In this document: positions 54,696 to 64,000 of the stretch, one piece after another
How the letters are laid out: each line of letters opens with the position of its first letter
How positions within the stretch are numbered: position 1 is the stretch's first letter
From: Brevundimonas bacteroides DSM 4726
GTDB lineage: Bacteria; Pseudomonadota; Alphaproteobacteria; Caulobacterales; Caulobacteraceae
Assembly: GCF_000701445.1 (NCBI RefSeq)
Contig: NZ_JNIX01000013.1
Location: 1 to 64,000 of the forward strand
Reading direction: 5' to 3'
Length of the DNA: 64,000 nucleotides
Translations under genes and position numbers: made by a program
The notes under the pieces: generated by a model
Seen by the model: only the letters and a program-made list of their open reading frames with translations
Database searches by the model: none
Told to the model about the DNA's origin: nothing

Positions 54696-57600
54696 TCCTC
54701 GCCCTCGTCGCCGCCGATGACGGACCATTCCCAGACGCGGGCCAGACGGTCGTAGCGCCCGCCGAAGCTCGCCTTCTTCTGGGGGCGGGTCCAACTGCTG
54801 TAGGGGATGTCCGGGTTGTCGAAGGCGCGGACGGCGCGCGTCAGACGTTCCAGCGCCTGGCGCGACAGCTCCGCGGCCTCGGCTCCGCTGGCGATCGTGC
54901 GCGTTGCGCCCGCGACGGTGCGGCCGATGATGCGGATATAGGTCAGATCTTCGGCCTCGACGGGGCCGATGCCATCCAGCCCGGCCTCGGCCAGGATCGC
55001 GCCGGTCAGGGTCAGCTGGGGCGCCAGGCCACTGGCCACCTCCTTATTGGACGGGGCCTGACCGGTCTTGAAGTCCAGGATTGACGCCCCGGTCGCAGAA
55101 ATCTCGATGCGGTCGGCCTTGGCGGTGACGATGAAGGGGCCGTGGGGCGTCGGGATCGGGTGCGCCACCTCTTCCTCGACGCGGATGACGATGCCCCGCG
55201 CGCGGCGGCGCAGTTCGAACCCGGCCAGCCAGCGCGCCGCGTTGCGGGCCAGCGGAACCTCGCGGGCCATGGCCGCGTCCTCGAAGCCATGCTCGGTCAG
55301 GGCCTCGGTCAGCAGGGCGAACAGCCGGGCCTCTGTGTCGTCCGGCAGGGCGTCGGGCCAGTCCGCCACGAACCGCTCGACCGCCTTGTGCAGGGCCTGA
55401 CCACGCAGGAGGGCGTCGGCGGACTGGCCGGGGCGGTCCATCTCCCTCAGGCCGAGGACATACCGGGCATAGACGGAATAGGGGTCGCGCGCCCACCGCT
55501 CGATGGCCGTGACCGGCAGCTTGCGGGGACGCCGCTCGACCGGCGGGCGGGGGGCGGGACGGGGGGCCAGTCGGGCGGGGCCGACCGGCGCATCCAGGGC
55601 GCGGGCGATGTCGAGGGCCGGACAGGCCGCGTCGATCCGGACCGTGTTGTGGTTGTCCGTAGCCCCACCCGTCAGCATCTGGAGACGCCACAGCCAGCGG
55701 CTCTGCACGGCGGGTTGGCCCCCGAGGCGTTCCCGGTGGATCAGGATTGCCTCGGGACTGGACGCCGCTTGGACGAAGTCCTGCGCCGTCTGGCCGACGC
55801 GACGCTCGGGCGGCGGCAGGCCCAGCGCCTTCCTCATCGGGCGCGACAGGAAGGGATCGGTGGGCGCTGCGGCGGGCCAGACGGTCTCCTCCAGCCCGGC
55901 CAGGATCATGCGGTCGGCGCGCACCAGTCGTGCCTCGATGGCCCCGAGGATGCGCAAGCTGGGATGGGTCGCTCCGCCCGTGCGTACGGTCGTCTCGCGC
56001 AGCAGGACGTGACCCAGTTCGGCGAAGGCATCGCGGCCGATGGGACCGAGGGCTGAGCCGCCCTCGATCAGATGGGCAAGCAAGGCGGCCGCCGCCTCGC
56101 CGTCCGGGCCGGACCAGACGTCGGCGCCGCACAGGCTCTCGATTAGGGCGGTCAGGGCGCGGGCGGCGTCGTCCAGCGGGGCTTCGGGCGCGAAGGAGGT
56201 GTGGGCGGCTTCGGCGAGCAGGTGCAGATGCTCGGCGAGCGCGGTCGCCTCGGCCAGCGCGGCCAAGTTGTGATCAGACACGGCCCCGCCCGCGCCACGG
56301 GGTTGGCCGGCTTGCTTCAGACGATCGGCGATGCGGCTCCAGCGGCGCGGCGAGGGGCCGCGCAGGGCGGATTTTTCCAGCGTCCGGACGGCCGTCCGGC
56401 TCGCCTCCGGAACCGCGATCGCGTCCGCCTTTAGCAGACCCAACAGGGTCTGGGGGTTGAGCGGATCGGCGATGAAGCGGGCGGCGAGATCGACCAGCGT
56501 CCCAACGGACATCCGCTCCAGCGTGGCCCCCGACGAGCTGTCCGCCACGATGCCCCATCGCTCAAGCCGGGCGGCGACGCGGCGACCGAGCGCGAGGTCG
56601 GGGGTGACGAGGGCGCAGGTCTTGCCGGGGGTTTCCAGCGTCTCGCGCATCAGAAGCGCGATGGTCTGGGCGGCCTCCTCCTCGGCTCGGCAGGCGACGA
56701 CGGACAGGCCGTCAAGGCCCAGGGCGACGGGGTCGGCGGACTGGCCCGAGGCGGCGGCGCGGGCGCGCAGGTCGGCGATCTCGGTGCGCCAGTCCGCCGT
56801 GGCGTCGGCTGGGCGGAGCGCCTCGTTCAGCAGCCGGGCGCGGGCCCGGCCCTTCGCCTCGTCAGCGGGCGCGATCGCGGGCCGGAACCACGGCCGGACG
56901 GCGGCCCGCTCGATCTCGGCGCGCTCCAGCAAGCGTTTGAGTGCGCCTTGCGGGTGGGGTTCATCGACCTCCGCCCAGGCGGTCTCGGCGAGGTCATGGT
57001 CGAGGCCGGGAAGGACGACGCATCCCTGTGGCGCGTTCGCGACGGCCTTGAGGACATCGGCGGCGGCCTTCACCGTCCCGGTCGATCCAGCGGCGATGAC
57101 GGGGCCGATCGGCGGGGTCTTAGCCCAGCGCTCGGCCAGAAGCCGCAGCAGCCGGGTGCGCCGCCAGCTGGCGTCGACCAGACCCATCGCCTCCAGCCGC
57201 TTCGGCCATGCCTCGACGGCGAGCCCGAGAAACTCGGCCGAGGCCTGCCAGTGCTCGGCGAGGTCGTCGGGGGCCAGGGTCGCGACCCGCTCGGGGGCCT
57301 CGACCTCCTCGATGTGGCAGGAATCGAGGAAGCGGCCGAGCGCGTCGGCCAGCTCCAGCGCGCGCAGCGGCGGGTGGCCGGGCAGGTGGTCCTCCACGAT
57401 CATCCGCGCCATCTCGAACCGGCGCGTCAGGGGCGCGATGGCGGGCGGCAGGTCCAGACCCAGTTCGCCGGGCGAGAATGGCGGCTCGTCCTCCTCCAGA
57501 TCGCCCAGCGGCCGCACCTGGGGCAGAAGTACGGGGCGGCCCCCGCTCTGCGTCGCCAGGGCCGCGCCGAAGGCCCGGGCCGCCCGGCGGTTGGGCAGCA

Positions 57601-57748
57601 GGATGACGGCGTCCGACAGGGTCTCGGGCGGCCGATCGCCCAGCCAGTCCAGAACCCCCGCCGCGAGGTCTTCGAGGAACGGCCGGTGCGCCGGGACGGC
57701 GAACCAGCGCGGACCCTTGTCGGCGAAGGGGTCGAAGCGGCTCGTCAT
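54692..57748 (-). CDS. addB: Double-strand-break repair protein AddB
   Basis: 1018 residues. N-terminal inactive helicase-like region (ILLPNRRAARAFGAAL), CALVTPDLALGRRVAARLER, DRMILAGLEETVWPAA, and a C-terminal nuclease domain with KADRIEISATGASILDFKTG. The alphaproteobacterial form lacks the iron-sulfur cysteines visible in Gram-positive AddB. Its start overlaps the murU stop by 4 bases. Confidence 0.95.
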   Translation of the reverse strand: MTSRFDPFADKGPRWFAVPAHRPFLEDLAAGVLDWLGDRPPETLSDAVILLPNRRAARAFGAALATQSGGRPVLLPQVRPLGDLEEDEPPFSPGELGLDLPPAIAPLTRRFEMARMIVEDHLPGHPPLRALELADALGRFLDSCHIEEVEAPERVATLAPDDLAEHWQASAEFLGLAVEAWPKRLEAMGLVDASWRRTRLLRLLAERWAKTPPIGPVIAAGSTGTVKAAADVLKAVANAPQGCVVLPGLDHDLAETAWAEVDEPHPQGALKRLLERAEIERAAVRPWFRPAIAPADEAKGRARARLLNEALRPADATADWRTEIADLRARAAASGQSADPVALGLDGLSVVACRAEEEAAQTIALLMRETLETPGKTCALVTPDLALGRRVAARLERWGIVADSSSGATLERMSVGTLVDLAARFIADPLNPQTLLGLLKADAIAVPEASRTAVRTLEKSALRGPSPRRWSRIADRLKQAGQPRGAGGAVSDHNLAALAEATALAEHLHLLAEAAHTSFAPEAPLDDAARALTALIESLCGADVWSGPDGEAAAALLAHLIEGGSALGPIGRDAFAELGHVLLRETTVRTGGATHPSLRILGAIEARLVRADRMILAGLEETVWPAAAPTDPFLSRPMRKALGLPPPERRVGQTAQDFVQAASSPEAILIHRERLGGQPAVQSRWLWRLQMLTGGATDNHNTVRIDAACPALDIARALDAPVGPARLAPRPAPRPPVERRPRKLPVTAIERWARDPYSVYARYVLGLREMDRPGQSADALLRGQALHKAVERFVADWPDALPDDTEARLFALLTEALTEHGFEDAAMAREVPLARNAARWLAGFELRRRARGIVIRVEEEVAHPIPTPHGPFIVTAKADRIEISATGASILDFKTGQAPSNKEVASGLAPQLTLTGAILAEAGLDGIGPVEAEDLTYIRIIGRTVAGATRTIASGAEAAELSRQALERLTRAVRAFDNPDIPYSSWTRPQKKASFGGRYDRLARVWEWSVIGGDEGEE

Positions 57749-58530
57749 CCTTCGATGTCGAGGCGGGGCGGTTGATGGCCGGGCGGGGCCTGAACCGGCG
57801 GGCGGGGCGGCTCACCAGCCAGCCGCGCCTCGGCCTCGTCGCGGGCCTGGGGGTCGCCGACGTGCATCCAGTCGCCGTCGAGCATGCAGCCGTAGAGCCG
57901 ACCGGCCGCCGCCGAGGCCCGCCACAGGGGGCTGAGCGAGAACGGCCCGTCCGGCCCGCCGTCGGTATAATCCGGCCGGGTGATGTGCAGGCCCATGTAG
58001 GCGAAGGGTGCCGAGGGGGCGTCGCCTCGGAACGTCAGGCGTCCATCTTCGGCGAGGAAGAAGTCGCCATCGCCCTCGAAGCCGATGGAGCCCTCGCGGC
58101 GCGCCAGAAGCAGGCAGGCGTCCATCTTGGTGGGATCCCACAGGCGGGCAAGGTCGGCGATGGCGTCGCCCCGGTCGACCCAGACGCTGTCGATGTTGGC
58201 CACGAAGACGGGGTCGTCGCCGAGCAGGGAACGGGCCTTCTTCAGGCCGCCGCCGGTCTCCAGCAACTGGTCCTGTTCGTCAGAGATCAGGATGCGCGGC
58301 CATTCCCGCTCGAACAGGTGGTTGACCAGCCGCCCGGCGAACCAGTGGACATTGACCACGGCCGTGGTCACGCCTGCGTCCGCCAGCCGGTCGAGCACAT
58401 GGTCGATCAGGGCCCGGCCGCCGACCTGAACGAGCGCCTTGGGCCGGTCGTCGGTCAGGGGCCGCATGCGGGTGCCTAGGCCGGCGGCCAACACCATCGC
58501 GGTCCTGGGCGCATTGGGCGGCATCGTCAT
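57745..58530 (-). CDS. murU: N-acetylmuramate α-1-phosphate uridylyltransferase (MurU-like)
   Basis: 261 residues from ATG at 58530. Nucleotidyltransferase signature LAAGLGTRMRPLTDDRPKAL, then LISDEQDQLLETGGGLKKA and FVANIDSVWVDRG. In Pseudomonas putida MurU makes UDP-MurNAc from MurNAc-1-phosphate, bypassing de novo synthesis and so fosfomycin. The assignment is supported by the adjacent AmgK kinase, which makes its substrate. Overlaps addB and amgK by 4 bases each. Confidence 0.88.
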   Translation of the reverse strand: MTMPPNAPRTAMVLAAGLGTRMRPLTDDRPKALVQVGGRALIDHVLDRLADAGVTTAVVNVHWFAGRLVNHLFEREWPRILISDEQDQLLETGGGLKKARSLLGDDPVFVANIDSVWVDRGDAIADLARLWDPTKMDACLLLARREGSIGFEGDGDFFLAEDGRLTFRGDAPSAPFAYMGLHITRPDYTDGGPDGPFSLSPLWRASAAAGRLYGCMLDGDWMHVGDPQARDEAEARLAGEPPRPPVQAPPGHQPPRLDIEG

Positions 58531-59627
58531 TGGCGCACCTCGGCGGGGACGTGGCGGTCGAACCAGCGGGCGACGCCTTCGAGGCCCGGCCGCTCCAGAT
58601 TGCGGTTCAGATGCGCCCACATGCGAGGCATGAAGGCGGCGTATCGCGGCTTGCCGTCGCGCGCGATCAGGCGGGCGAAGATGCCCAGAATTCGCGCCTC
58701 ATTCAGGGCCGCCAGTCCCGCATAGGACCGCATGAACGAATCTCTATCGACGGACGGCCGCTGCCTGAAATAGCCGTCCAAAACCCATGTCTCGGTTCCG
58801 CGCCCGAGGTCTCTGCGGGCATCCTGCAACAGGGAATGCAAATCCCACGACGGATGGGCTCGGACTGCGTCCTGGAAATCTATCATGCCGACTCTTGCGA
58901 ACCCGCTCCGATGTGGCAACCAGATCAGATTCTCAGCGTGGTAGTCCCGGTGCGCCATGACGGTAGCGCCTCTTGAGCCGTCTGCGGCGATTGGAGCCCA
59001 GGCCGCCCGCCACTCCAGGATGCTGTCTGCATCGAACATCAATCCAGGCTTCAGCCTGGGCATCCATTCCAGGAAGAGGTCAGCGCCTCCCTGGAGCGCG
59101 GTCTCGTCATACACCTGGAGAGGCCAATCGCCAGCTGGTCCCTTTAGGACTTCAGGTGCTGGCGTCTCGTGCAAGCGGATCAGCGACTGTACGGCCGCCA
59201 CGTACATTCGTTCTTCGGGTTCACCCCGTTCGATCACGCGGGCGAACACGTCGTCACCGAAATCCTCGAGAACGGCGAAACCGGCCGTCGCATCCAACGC
59301 AATGATCTCTGGAGCTGACAGTCCAATGGCGCGCAGATGCGACGCCACCGCTGCGAAGGCCTCGATCCGTCCAGCCGAAAGACGGGCGATCGCGTTCCAG
59401 CCCTCCGCATGCCGCCTCTCCGGCGACCAGGATGGATCAGCGGGCGGACTCTCCGCGGTCGCCACCTGGTCCATCAGCATCAGGCTGCTTCCAGCCGGCG
59501 TTGTCAGCCGCTCGTACCGGCGTGTCGAGGCATCGCCCGGCAGGGGTTCGCGGCGCGCATCGGCCAGTCCCGCCCCCGCCAGGAAGGCGCGGCGTTCGGC
59601 TTCGCGGTTCGGGTTCGCCTCAGTCAT
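58527..59627 (-). CDS. amgK: N-acetylmuramate/N-acetylglucosamine anomeric kinase (AmgK-like)
   Basis: 366 residues of the aminoglycoside-phosphotransferase fold. LPGDASTRRYERL is the ATP-loop, VMAHRDYHAENLIWL the catalytic Asp motif, and GMIDFQDAVRAHPSWDL the metal-binding DFx motif. In the salvage route AmgK phosphorylates MurNAc at C1; MurU then activates it. The pair sits directly below tsaE, as in many proteobacteria. Overlaps tsaE by 8 bases and murU by 4. Confidence 0.88.
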   Translation of the reverse strand: MTEANPNREAERRAFLAGAGLADARREPLPGDASTRRYERLTTPAGSSLMLMDQVATAESPPADPSWSPERRHAEGWNAIARLSAGRIEAFAAVASHLRAIGLSAPEIIALDATAGFAVLEDFGDDVFARVIERGEPEERMYVAAVQSLIRLHETPAPEVLKGPAGDWPLQVYDETALQGGADLFLEWMPRLKPGLMFDADSILEWRAAWAPIAADGSRGATVMAHRDYHAENLIWLPHRSGFARVGMIDFQDAVRAHPSWDLHSLLQDARRDLGRGTETWVLDGYFRQRPSVDRDSFMRSYAGLAALNEARILGIFARLIARDGKPRYAAFMPRMWAHLNRNLERPGLEGVARWFDRHVPAEVRQ

Positions 59628-60093
59628 TCCAGCCTTCGACCAGTCGTTCGATCTTGTTTGCCCACGCCCCTACGCCAGAAACGGTCGCATCGCGGGCGCC
59701 GCCCGCCTCGGAAATGGAAATTGTCAGCCGGTCGGCGCCGAGAACCCTTGCGAGGTCGTCGCCGAGCCGTTCCGGCCATTCGATCAGGACGGCACCGAGG
59801 TCCAGCGCCTCGTCCAGCCCGATCTCGCGCGCCTCCTCTGGGCGCTCCAGCCGATAGAGGTCGAAGTGGGCGATCGGCGGCTCGGTCTGGTAGAACTGCA
59901 CGAGGGTGAAGGTCGGGCTGGGCACGTCCTCGTCCGGACCGGCCAGAGCGCGGATGAGGCCGCGCGCGAGCGTCGACTTGCCCATGCCGAGCGGCCCGTC
60001 CAGCAGCACGGCCTCGCCGGGGGCGAGCAGGGGCGCGACGACCTGGCCCAGCCGCGTCGTGGCCGCTTCGTCACTGAGCCGCAGTGTCGTCAC
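59620..60093 (-). CDS. tsaE: tRNA threonylcarbamoyladenosine biosynthesis ATPase TsaE
   Basis: 157 residues from GTG at 60093, overlapping the acyltransferase stop (GTGA). P-loop GPLGMGKSTLARGLI, then SPTFTLVQFYQTEPPIAHFD and DLGAVLIEWPERLGDDL, the usual TsaE signatures. Needed with TsaB/TsaD/TsaC for the t6A modification of tRNAs decoding ANN codons. Essential in many bacteria. Confidence 0.95.
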   Translation of the reverse strand: MTTLRLSDEAATTRLGQVVAPLLAPGEAVLLDGPLGMGKSTLARGLIRALAGPDEDVPSPTFTLVQFYQTEPPIAHFDLYRLERPEEAREIGLDEALDLGAVLIEWPERLGDDLARVLGADRLTISISEAGGARDATVSGVGAWANKIERLVEGWND

Positions 60094-60974
60094 GCGAACT
60101 CCGCGTCGGGTTGGGTCGGCAGGACCCGTTCGGTGAAGGCCTTCAGCGCATAGGTCGCCCGCGTGGCGTCGATATCGAGACGGACCGGGTCGATGGGCTT
60201 GCCGACGCTGAGCCGGAAGGCCTTCTTCCGCTTGTTCAACAGCTCGTGGAACAGGGTGACGTCGCGCAGTTCCTGGGAAAACCGGTCGAACAGGTGGAAC
60301 AGGGTCGAGGTCGGGCCGGTGACGTGGATCGGGATGACGGGCGCGGCGTACTTGCGGGCCAGGGACGCGGCCGTGGGCGCCCATTCCGGATCGGTCAGCT
60401 GACCGTCCTTGCCCACGCGGGCCAGGCGGCCGGCGGGAAACAGCACCACGCAGCGTTCGGCCTCGAAGGCGGCGCGGGCGGCGTCCAGCGTGGCGCGGGT
60501 CTTCTCGCGGGTCCGCTTCTCGACCACCCATTCGACGGGAATGACGACCTCGCCCAGCCGGGGCGAGACGCGCAGGGCATCGGCGTTGGCGAAGTAGATG
60601 GCGTCGGCGCGTCGCTTCCGGATGGCGTCATAGACGGCGATCCCGTCGGCGATGCCGGTCGGATGGTTGGCGACGACGATGCAGCGGCCGGTCGCGGGCA
60701 GCCGGTCCAGGTTGAGGCTGGAGACCTTCAGGTCGAGCAGTTGCGAGACGTGATCCAACGATGCCTGTCCGGACAGAGGCCCGATGGCGTCGGCCATGCG
60801 GCGGGCCTTGCCGTAGCCGAGCAGCGGATAGAGCCCGGTTCGAACCACCGGCCACAGCGGCGAGGCCGTCAGGCGGGGCGCCCGCTCGGCGATGAGCACA
60901 TCGACGATATGGCTGTCCGACCGCTGGACTTGGACGGTGGCGGGGCTTGCAGAGGCGGGATCGGCGGCGGTCAT
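60090..60974 (-). CDS. 1-Acylglycerol-3-phosphate-type acyltransferase
   Basis: 294 residues of the PlsC-like (LPLAT) superfamily. CIVVANHPTGIADGIA gives the His...Asp acceptor motif, here H-x5-D rather than the usual H-x4-D, and VVLFPAGRLARVG corresponds to the FPEGTR-like block. PVIPIHVTGPTSTLFHLFD is the substrate-binding segment. The H-x5-D form occurs in relatives acting on other acceptors (such as ornithine lipids), so the exact substrate is unsure. First gene of the leftward block acyltransferase-tsaE-amgK-murU-addB-addA. Confidence 0.82.
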   Translation of the reverse strand: MTAADPASASPATVQVQRSDSHIVDVLIAERAPRLTASPLWPVVRTGLYPLLGYGKARRMADAIGPLSGQASLDHVSQLLDLKVSSLNLDRLPATGRCIVVANHPTGIADGIAVYDAIRKRRADAIYFANADALRVSPRLGEVVIPVEWVVEKRTREKTRATLDAARAAFEAERCVVLFPAGRLARVGKDGQLTDPEWAPTAASLARKYAAPVIPIHVTGPTSTLFHLFDRFSQELRDVTLFHELLNKRKKAFRLSVGKPIDPVRLDIDATRATYALKAFTERVLPTQPDAEFA

Positions 60975-61095
60975 CGGCGTGTTCTTGTCGCCGCTCGCCT
61001 CGAGGCTGGCAAGCTCGGGAGTCGGCTCTCGGCGGCAACTTTCGCCTCGCTCTCGCCGGTGCTACGCCAACCGCCTGTCATTGCCCGGAGCCCCC

Positions 61096-63171
61096 ATGCG
61101 CCGTCACCTGCTGTCCGCCTGCACCGCCTTCAGTCTTCTGATCGTCGCGCCAGCGCTTGCCGAGTCCCCGCCCCCGCCGGCTCAGGCCGCCAGCCAGCCC
61201 TTCACCTACACCGACATGCTGGTCGCGAACCGCCTATCGGACCCGCGCGTGTCGCCGGACGGCCGCCACGTCGTCTATGCGGTTCGGGCGACCGACATGG
61301 AGGGCAATCGCGGCGTCACCAGCCTGTTCATCCAGAGCCTGGACGGCGAGGGTGAAGCGCGGCGCCTCGCGATCTCGGATGGCGGGGCCAACACCGCGCG
61401 GTGGGGATCGGACGGGGCGCTCTACTTCCTGTCGGGCCGGTCGGGATCGAGCCAGGTGTGGAAGACCGATGCGACGGGTTCCGAAGCGACCCAGGTGACG
61501 AACCTGCCCCTCGATGTGAACGCCTATCGCCTCAGCGCGGACGCCTCGAAGATCGTGGTGTCTTTGGCCGTCTATCCCGACTGTGACACCCTCGCCTGCT
61601 CGGTCACGCGGGGCCAGGCCGAGGCGGCGCGCAAGTCGACCGGCCAGGTTTATGACCGCATGTTCGTGCGCCACTGGGACACCTGGAACGACGGGACCCA
61701 GAACCATCTGTTCGTGGTCAACGCCGACGGGTCGGGCGAACCGGTGTGGGTCACGCGCGGCTTCGACGGAGACACCCCCTCCAAGCCCTTCGGCGACGAG
61801 GGCGAGTTCACCTTCACGCCGGACGGCGAGGCCATCATCTTCTCGGCGCGCGAGGCGGGCGTCAGCGAGCCGTGGAGCACGGACTTCGACCTGTATCGCG
61901 TTCCTGCCTCGGGCGGCGAGCGGGTCAATCTGACCGAGGCCAACCCGGCCTGGGACACCGGGCCGGTGTTCTCGCCCGACGGTCGCACCCTGGCCTATCG
62001 CGCCATGCGCCGGCCCGGCTTCGAGGCGGATCGCTGGCAGATCGTGCTGATGGACGTGGCGACGGGCGCCCGGCGCGAGGTGGCGGCCGACTGGGACCGC
62101 TCGGCCGACAGCCTGCAGTGGTCGGCGGACGGCCGCAGCCTGTATGTCGTTGCCGGTGACATCGGCCAGACGCGGCTGTTCGCCATCGATGTGGCGCGCG
62201 GATCGGTCGTTCCGATCACCGGGCCAGGCCACGTCTCGGCTTTCGACCAGACCCGTACAGGTTTCGTCTATGCGATGGACAGCCTGACCTCGCCGTCGGA
62301 GCTGTATGTGAAGACCTTCCGCGGCCGCGAGATGCCGCGCCGGATCACCAGCGTGAACCCGCAGCTGGCCGAGCGCGTCTTCGGCGAGGCCGAGCAGTTC
62401 AGCTTCCCCGGCTGGAACAATGAGACTGTCCACGGCTACGTCATCAAGCCGGCCGGCTACGTCGAGGGTCGCCAGTACCCGGTCGCCTTCCTGATCCACG
62501 GCGGCCCGCAGGGATCGTTCGGAAACGCCTGGTCCTATCGCTGGAACGCCATGACCTATGCCGGGGCGGGCTATGCGGTGGTGATGATCGATTTCCACGG
62601 CTCGACCGGCTACGGCCAGGCCTTCACCGACTCGATCAGCCAGCACTGGGGCGACCGTCCGCTGGAGGACCTGCAGAAGGGCTGGGCCTTCGCCCAGGAA
62701 CGGTATCCCTTCCTCGACGGCGACCGGGCCTGCGCGCTCGGCGCCTCCTACGGCGGCTTCATGGTCAACTGGATCGCGGGCCGATGGAACGATGAGTTCC
62801 AGTGCCTGGTGAACCACGACGGCATCTTCGACACCTTCGCCATGGGGTATTCGACCGAGGAGCTGTGGTTCACCGAGTGGGAGAACGGCGGCACGCCGTA
62901 TGACGTGCCCGAGGCCTATCAGCGGTTCAACCCGGCGAACCACGTGCGGAACTGGTCCGATCCCATGCTGGTGATCCAGGGCGACCGCGATTTCCGCGTG
63001 CCAACGACCCAGGCGCTCTCGACCTTCACCGCGCTGCAGCGGCGCGGAATCGAGAGCCGGCTGGTGGTCTTCCCCGACGAGAACCACTGGGTGCTCAAGC
63101 CCCAGAACAGCCTGCAATGGCACAATGAGGTGTTCGGCTGGCTGGACCGGCACATCGGTTCGCAGGACTGA
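61096..63171 (+). CDS. Exported S9-family (prolyl oligopeptidase-type) peptidase
   Basis: 691 residues from ATG at 61096, giving a signal peptide ending ALAES. An N-terminal β-propeller of about 400 residues (repeated DPRVSPDGRHVVYAV, VFSPDGRTLAYRAM) covers an α/β-hydrolase with Ser551 (GASYGGFMV), Asp632 (GDRDFRVP) and His664 (DENHWV). Acts on short peptides, probably in the periplasm. Family resemblance is to acylaminoacyl- or dipeptidyl-peptidase types. Divergent from the acyltransferase block across 121 bases; four bases before the thioesterase gene. Confidence 0.94.
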   Translation: MRRHLLSACTAFSLLIVAPALAESPPPPAQAASQPFTYTDMLVANRLSDPRVSPDGRHVVYAVRATDMEGNRGVTSLFIQSLDGEGEARRLAISDGGANTARWGSDGALYFLSGRSGSSQVWKTDATGSEATQVTNLPLDVNAYRLSADASKIVVSLAVYPDCDTLACSVTRGQAEAARKSTGQVYDRMFVRHWDTWNDGTQNHLFVVNADGSGEPVWVTRGFDGDTPSKPFGDEGEFTFTPDGEAIIFSAREAGVSEPWSTDFDLYRVPASGGERVNLTEANPAWDTGPVFSPDGRTLAYRAMRRPGFEADRWQIVLMDVATGARREVAADWDRSADSLQWSADGRSLYVVAGDIGQTRLFAIDVARGSVVPITGPGHVSAFDQTRTGFVYAMDSLTSPSELYVKTFRGREMPRRITSVNPQLAERVFGEAEQFSFPGWNNETVHGYVIKPAGYVEGRQYPVAFLIHGGPQGSFGNAWSYRWNAMTYAGAGYAVVMIDFHGSTGYGQAFTDSISQHWGDRPLEDLQKGWAFAQERYPFLDGDRACALGASYGGFMVNWIAGRWNDEFQCLVNHDGIFDTFAMGYSTEELWFTEWENGGTPYDVPEAYQRFNPANHVRNWSDPMLVIQGDRDFRVPTTQALSTFTALQRRGIESRLVVFPDENHWVLKPQNSLQWHNEVFGWLDRHIGSQD

Positions 63172-63175
63172 GCGA

Positions 63176-63571
63176 ATGAGCCTGGCCTCCCCGGAACAGC
63201 CCGACGGCCAGCTCGTCGGGCGGGTCATTGCCATGCCCGCCGACACCAACCCCGAGGGCGACATCTTCGGCGGCTGGCTCTTGGCCCAGATGGACGTGGC
63301 GGGCGCGACCCCCGCGTTCGACCTTGCGCACGGCCGGTGCGCGACCGTGGCGGTCGACGCCATGGTTTTTCATCAGCCCGTCTCGGTCGGCGACGAGGTC
63401 AGCCTTTATGCGACGGTGGTCCGCGTCGGTCGCACCTCCGTCCGGGTCAAGGTCGAGGCGTGGAAGCGACCGCGCACCGGCCAGGAGATCACCCGAGTGA
63501 CCGAGGGAGTCTTCACCTACGTCGCCATCGACGCGAACCGGAAGCCAAGGCCGCTGCCGGGCCAAACTTGA
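63176..63571 (+). CDS. Acyl-CoA thioesterase (YciA-like hotdog fold)
   Basis: 131 residues from ATG at 63176. [19 protein letters not shown] is the hotdog signature with the catalytic Asp, followed by [21 protein letters not shown] and [18 protein letters not shown]. Hydrolyses acyl-CoA thioesters; YciA enzymes accept many chain lengths. Four bases after the S9 peptidase stop, so co-transcription is likely. Confidence 0.92.
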   Translation: MSLASPEQPDGQLVGRVIAMPADTNPEGDIFGGWLLAQMDVAGATPAFDLAHGRCATVAVDAMVFHQPVSVGDEVSLYATVVRVGRTSVRVKVEAWKRPRTGQEITRVTEGVFTYVAIDANRKPRPLPGQT

Positions 63572-63602
63572 CCCAAACGTAAGCGGGGCCTACCTGACCG
63601 GC

Positions 63603-64000
63603 ATGGCCATCCGTCGCATCCTGACCATCGACAACCCCGCCGACCTGGCGATCCTGAAGCAGGTGTCCGAGCCTGTGGAGGTCGTCGATGACAGCGTGCG
63701 CGGCCTCATGGATGACATGCTGGACACCATGTACGATGCGCCCGGCATCGGCCTGGCGGCCGTTCAGATCGGCGACCTGCGCCGCGTCGTCGTCATGGAC
63801 CTGGGCGACGGCCCGGTCCCGGAAGACGCGCCCGCCGTGCCCGAGGGTCAGGATCCGCCGCGCGTCCCCAACCCCCGCTACTTCGTCAACCCCGAGGTGC
63901 TGTGGGCGTCCGACGAGACCTTCTGCTACGAGGAAGGCTGCCTTTCGATCCCCGAATACTTCGACCAGGTCGAGCGTCCGGCCCGCATCCGCGTCGCCTA
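63603..64000 (+). CDS. def: Peptide deformylase (3' truncated)
   Basis: 132 codons from ATG at 63603, cut by the window edge. Removes the formyl group from nascent proteins. Motif [11 protein letters not shown] and motif [12 protein letters not shown] (Cys ligand) are present; motif III (HExxH) lies past the edge. A loop [20 protein letters not shown] between motifs I and II is longer than in E. coli Def, a common feature in alphaproteobacteria. Follows the thioesterase by 31 bases. Confidence 0.95.
   Translation, partial: MAIRRILTIDNPADLAILKQVSEPVEVVDDSVRGLMDDMLDTMYDAPGIGLAAVQIGDLRRVVVMDLGDGPVPEDAPAVPEGQDPPRVPNPRYFVNPEVLWASDETFCYEEGCLSIPEYFDQVERPARIRVA

Overview
GC-rich, densely packed chromosomal DNA from an alphaproteobacterium, most likely of the order Caulobacterales; a Brevundimonas-like genus is my best guess from gene content, not from a database comparison. 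Supporting this are a CpdR-type receiver, a ChvI-ChvG-HprK-EIIA-HPr block, AmgK/MurU beside AddAB and TsaE, a large TonB-dependent receptor, a CASTOR/POLLUX-type channel, many ATGA/GTGA overlaps, and TTGACG-type -35 sites.

Layout. 1-5.7 kb: end of an OmpA-family gene, a capsule-type glycosyltransferase carrying an in-frame palindromic repeat, lipoprotein MsrA and a TonB receptor. 5.8-13.1 kb: agmatine-to-putrescine pair (aguA-aguB), a PAP2 phosphatase, small envelope proteins, an RCK-domain channel and glyoxalase I. 13.3-19 kb: polA, a Ca2+/Na+ antiporter and a large unknown protein. 19-22.6 kb: chvI-chvG-hprK-EIIA-ptsH. 22.6-26.6 kb: 4-hydroxyphenylpyruvate dioxygenase, then rpe and a heparinase-like protein. 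26.6-32.6 kb: response regulator, histidine kinase and HtrA protease, divergent from an M13 metallopeptidase. 32.6-35.6 kb: pyrophosphatase, DUF599 protein, a likely small RNA, N-formylglutamate amidohydrolase and cpdR.

35.8-47.95 kb is an integrated genomic island. The 3' part of tRNA-Val(GAC) is repeated perfectly (47 bp) at its far end. It carries an excisionase-like HTH gene overlapping a tyrosine integrase, a secreted unknown protein, a Type I restriction-modification set with a Fic gene inside it (hsdM-hsdS-fic-hsdR), a stand-alone reverse-transcriptase-like protein with a YSDN active site, and an unknown gene divergent from it across an AT-rich, repeat-rich spacer. Six copies of a tandem decamer (GTTGCMAC type) lie near both ends and on either side of hsdR; those at the ends look like integrase arm sites. 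The RT, spacer and unknown gene are the best candidate here for an undescribed defence system.

48-64 kb: gene remnants, dihydrolipoamide dehydrogenase, two tandem paralogous membrane proteins, then a tightly coupled leftward block (acyltransferase, tsaE, amgK, murU, addB, addA) for cell-wall sugar salvage, tRNA modification and double-strand-break repair. The window closes with an S9 peptidase, an acyl-CoA thioesterase and the start of peptide deformylase.
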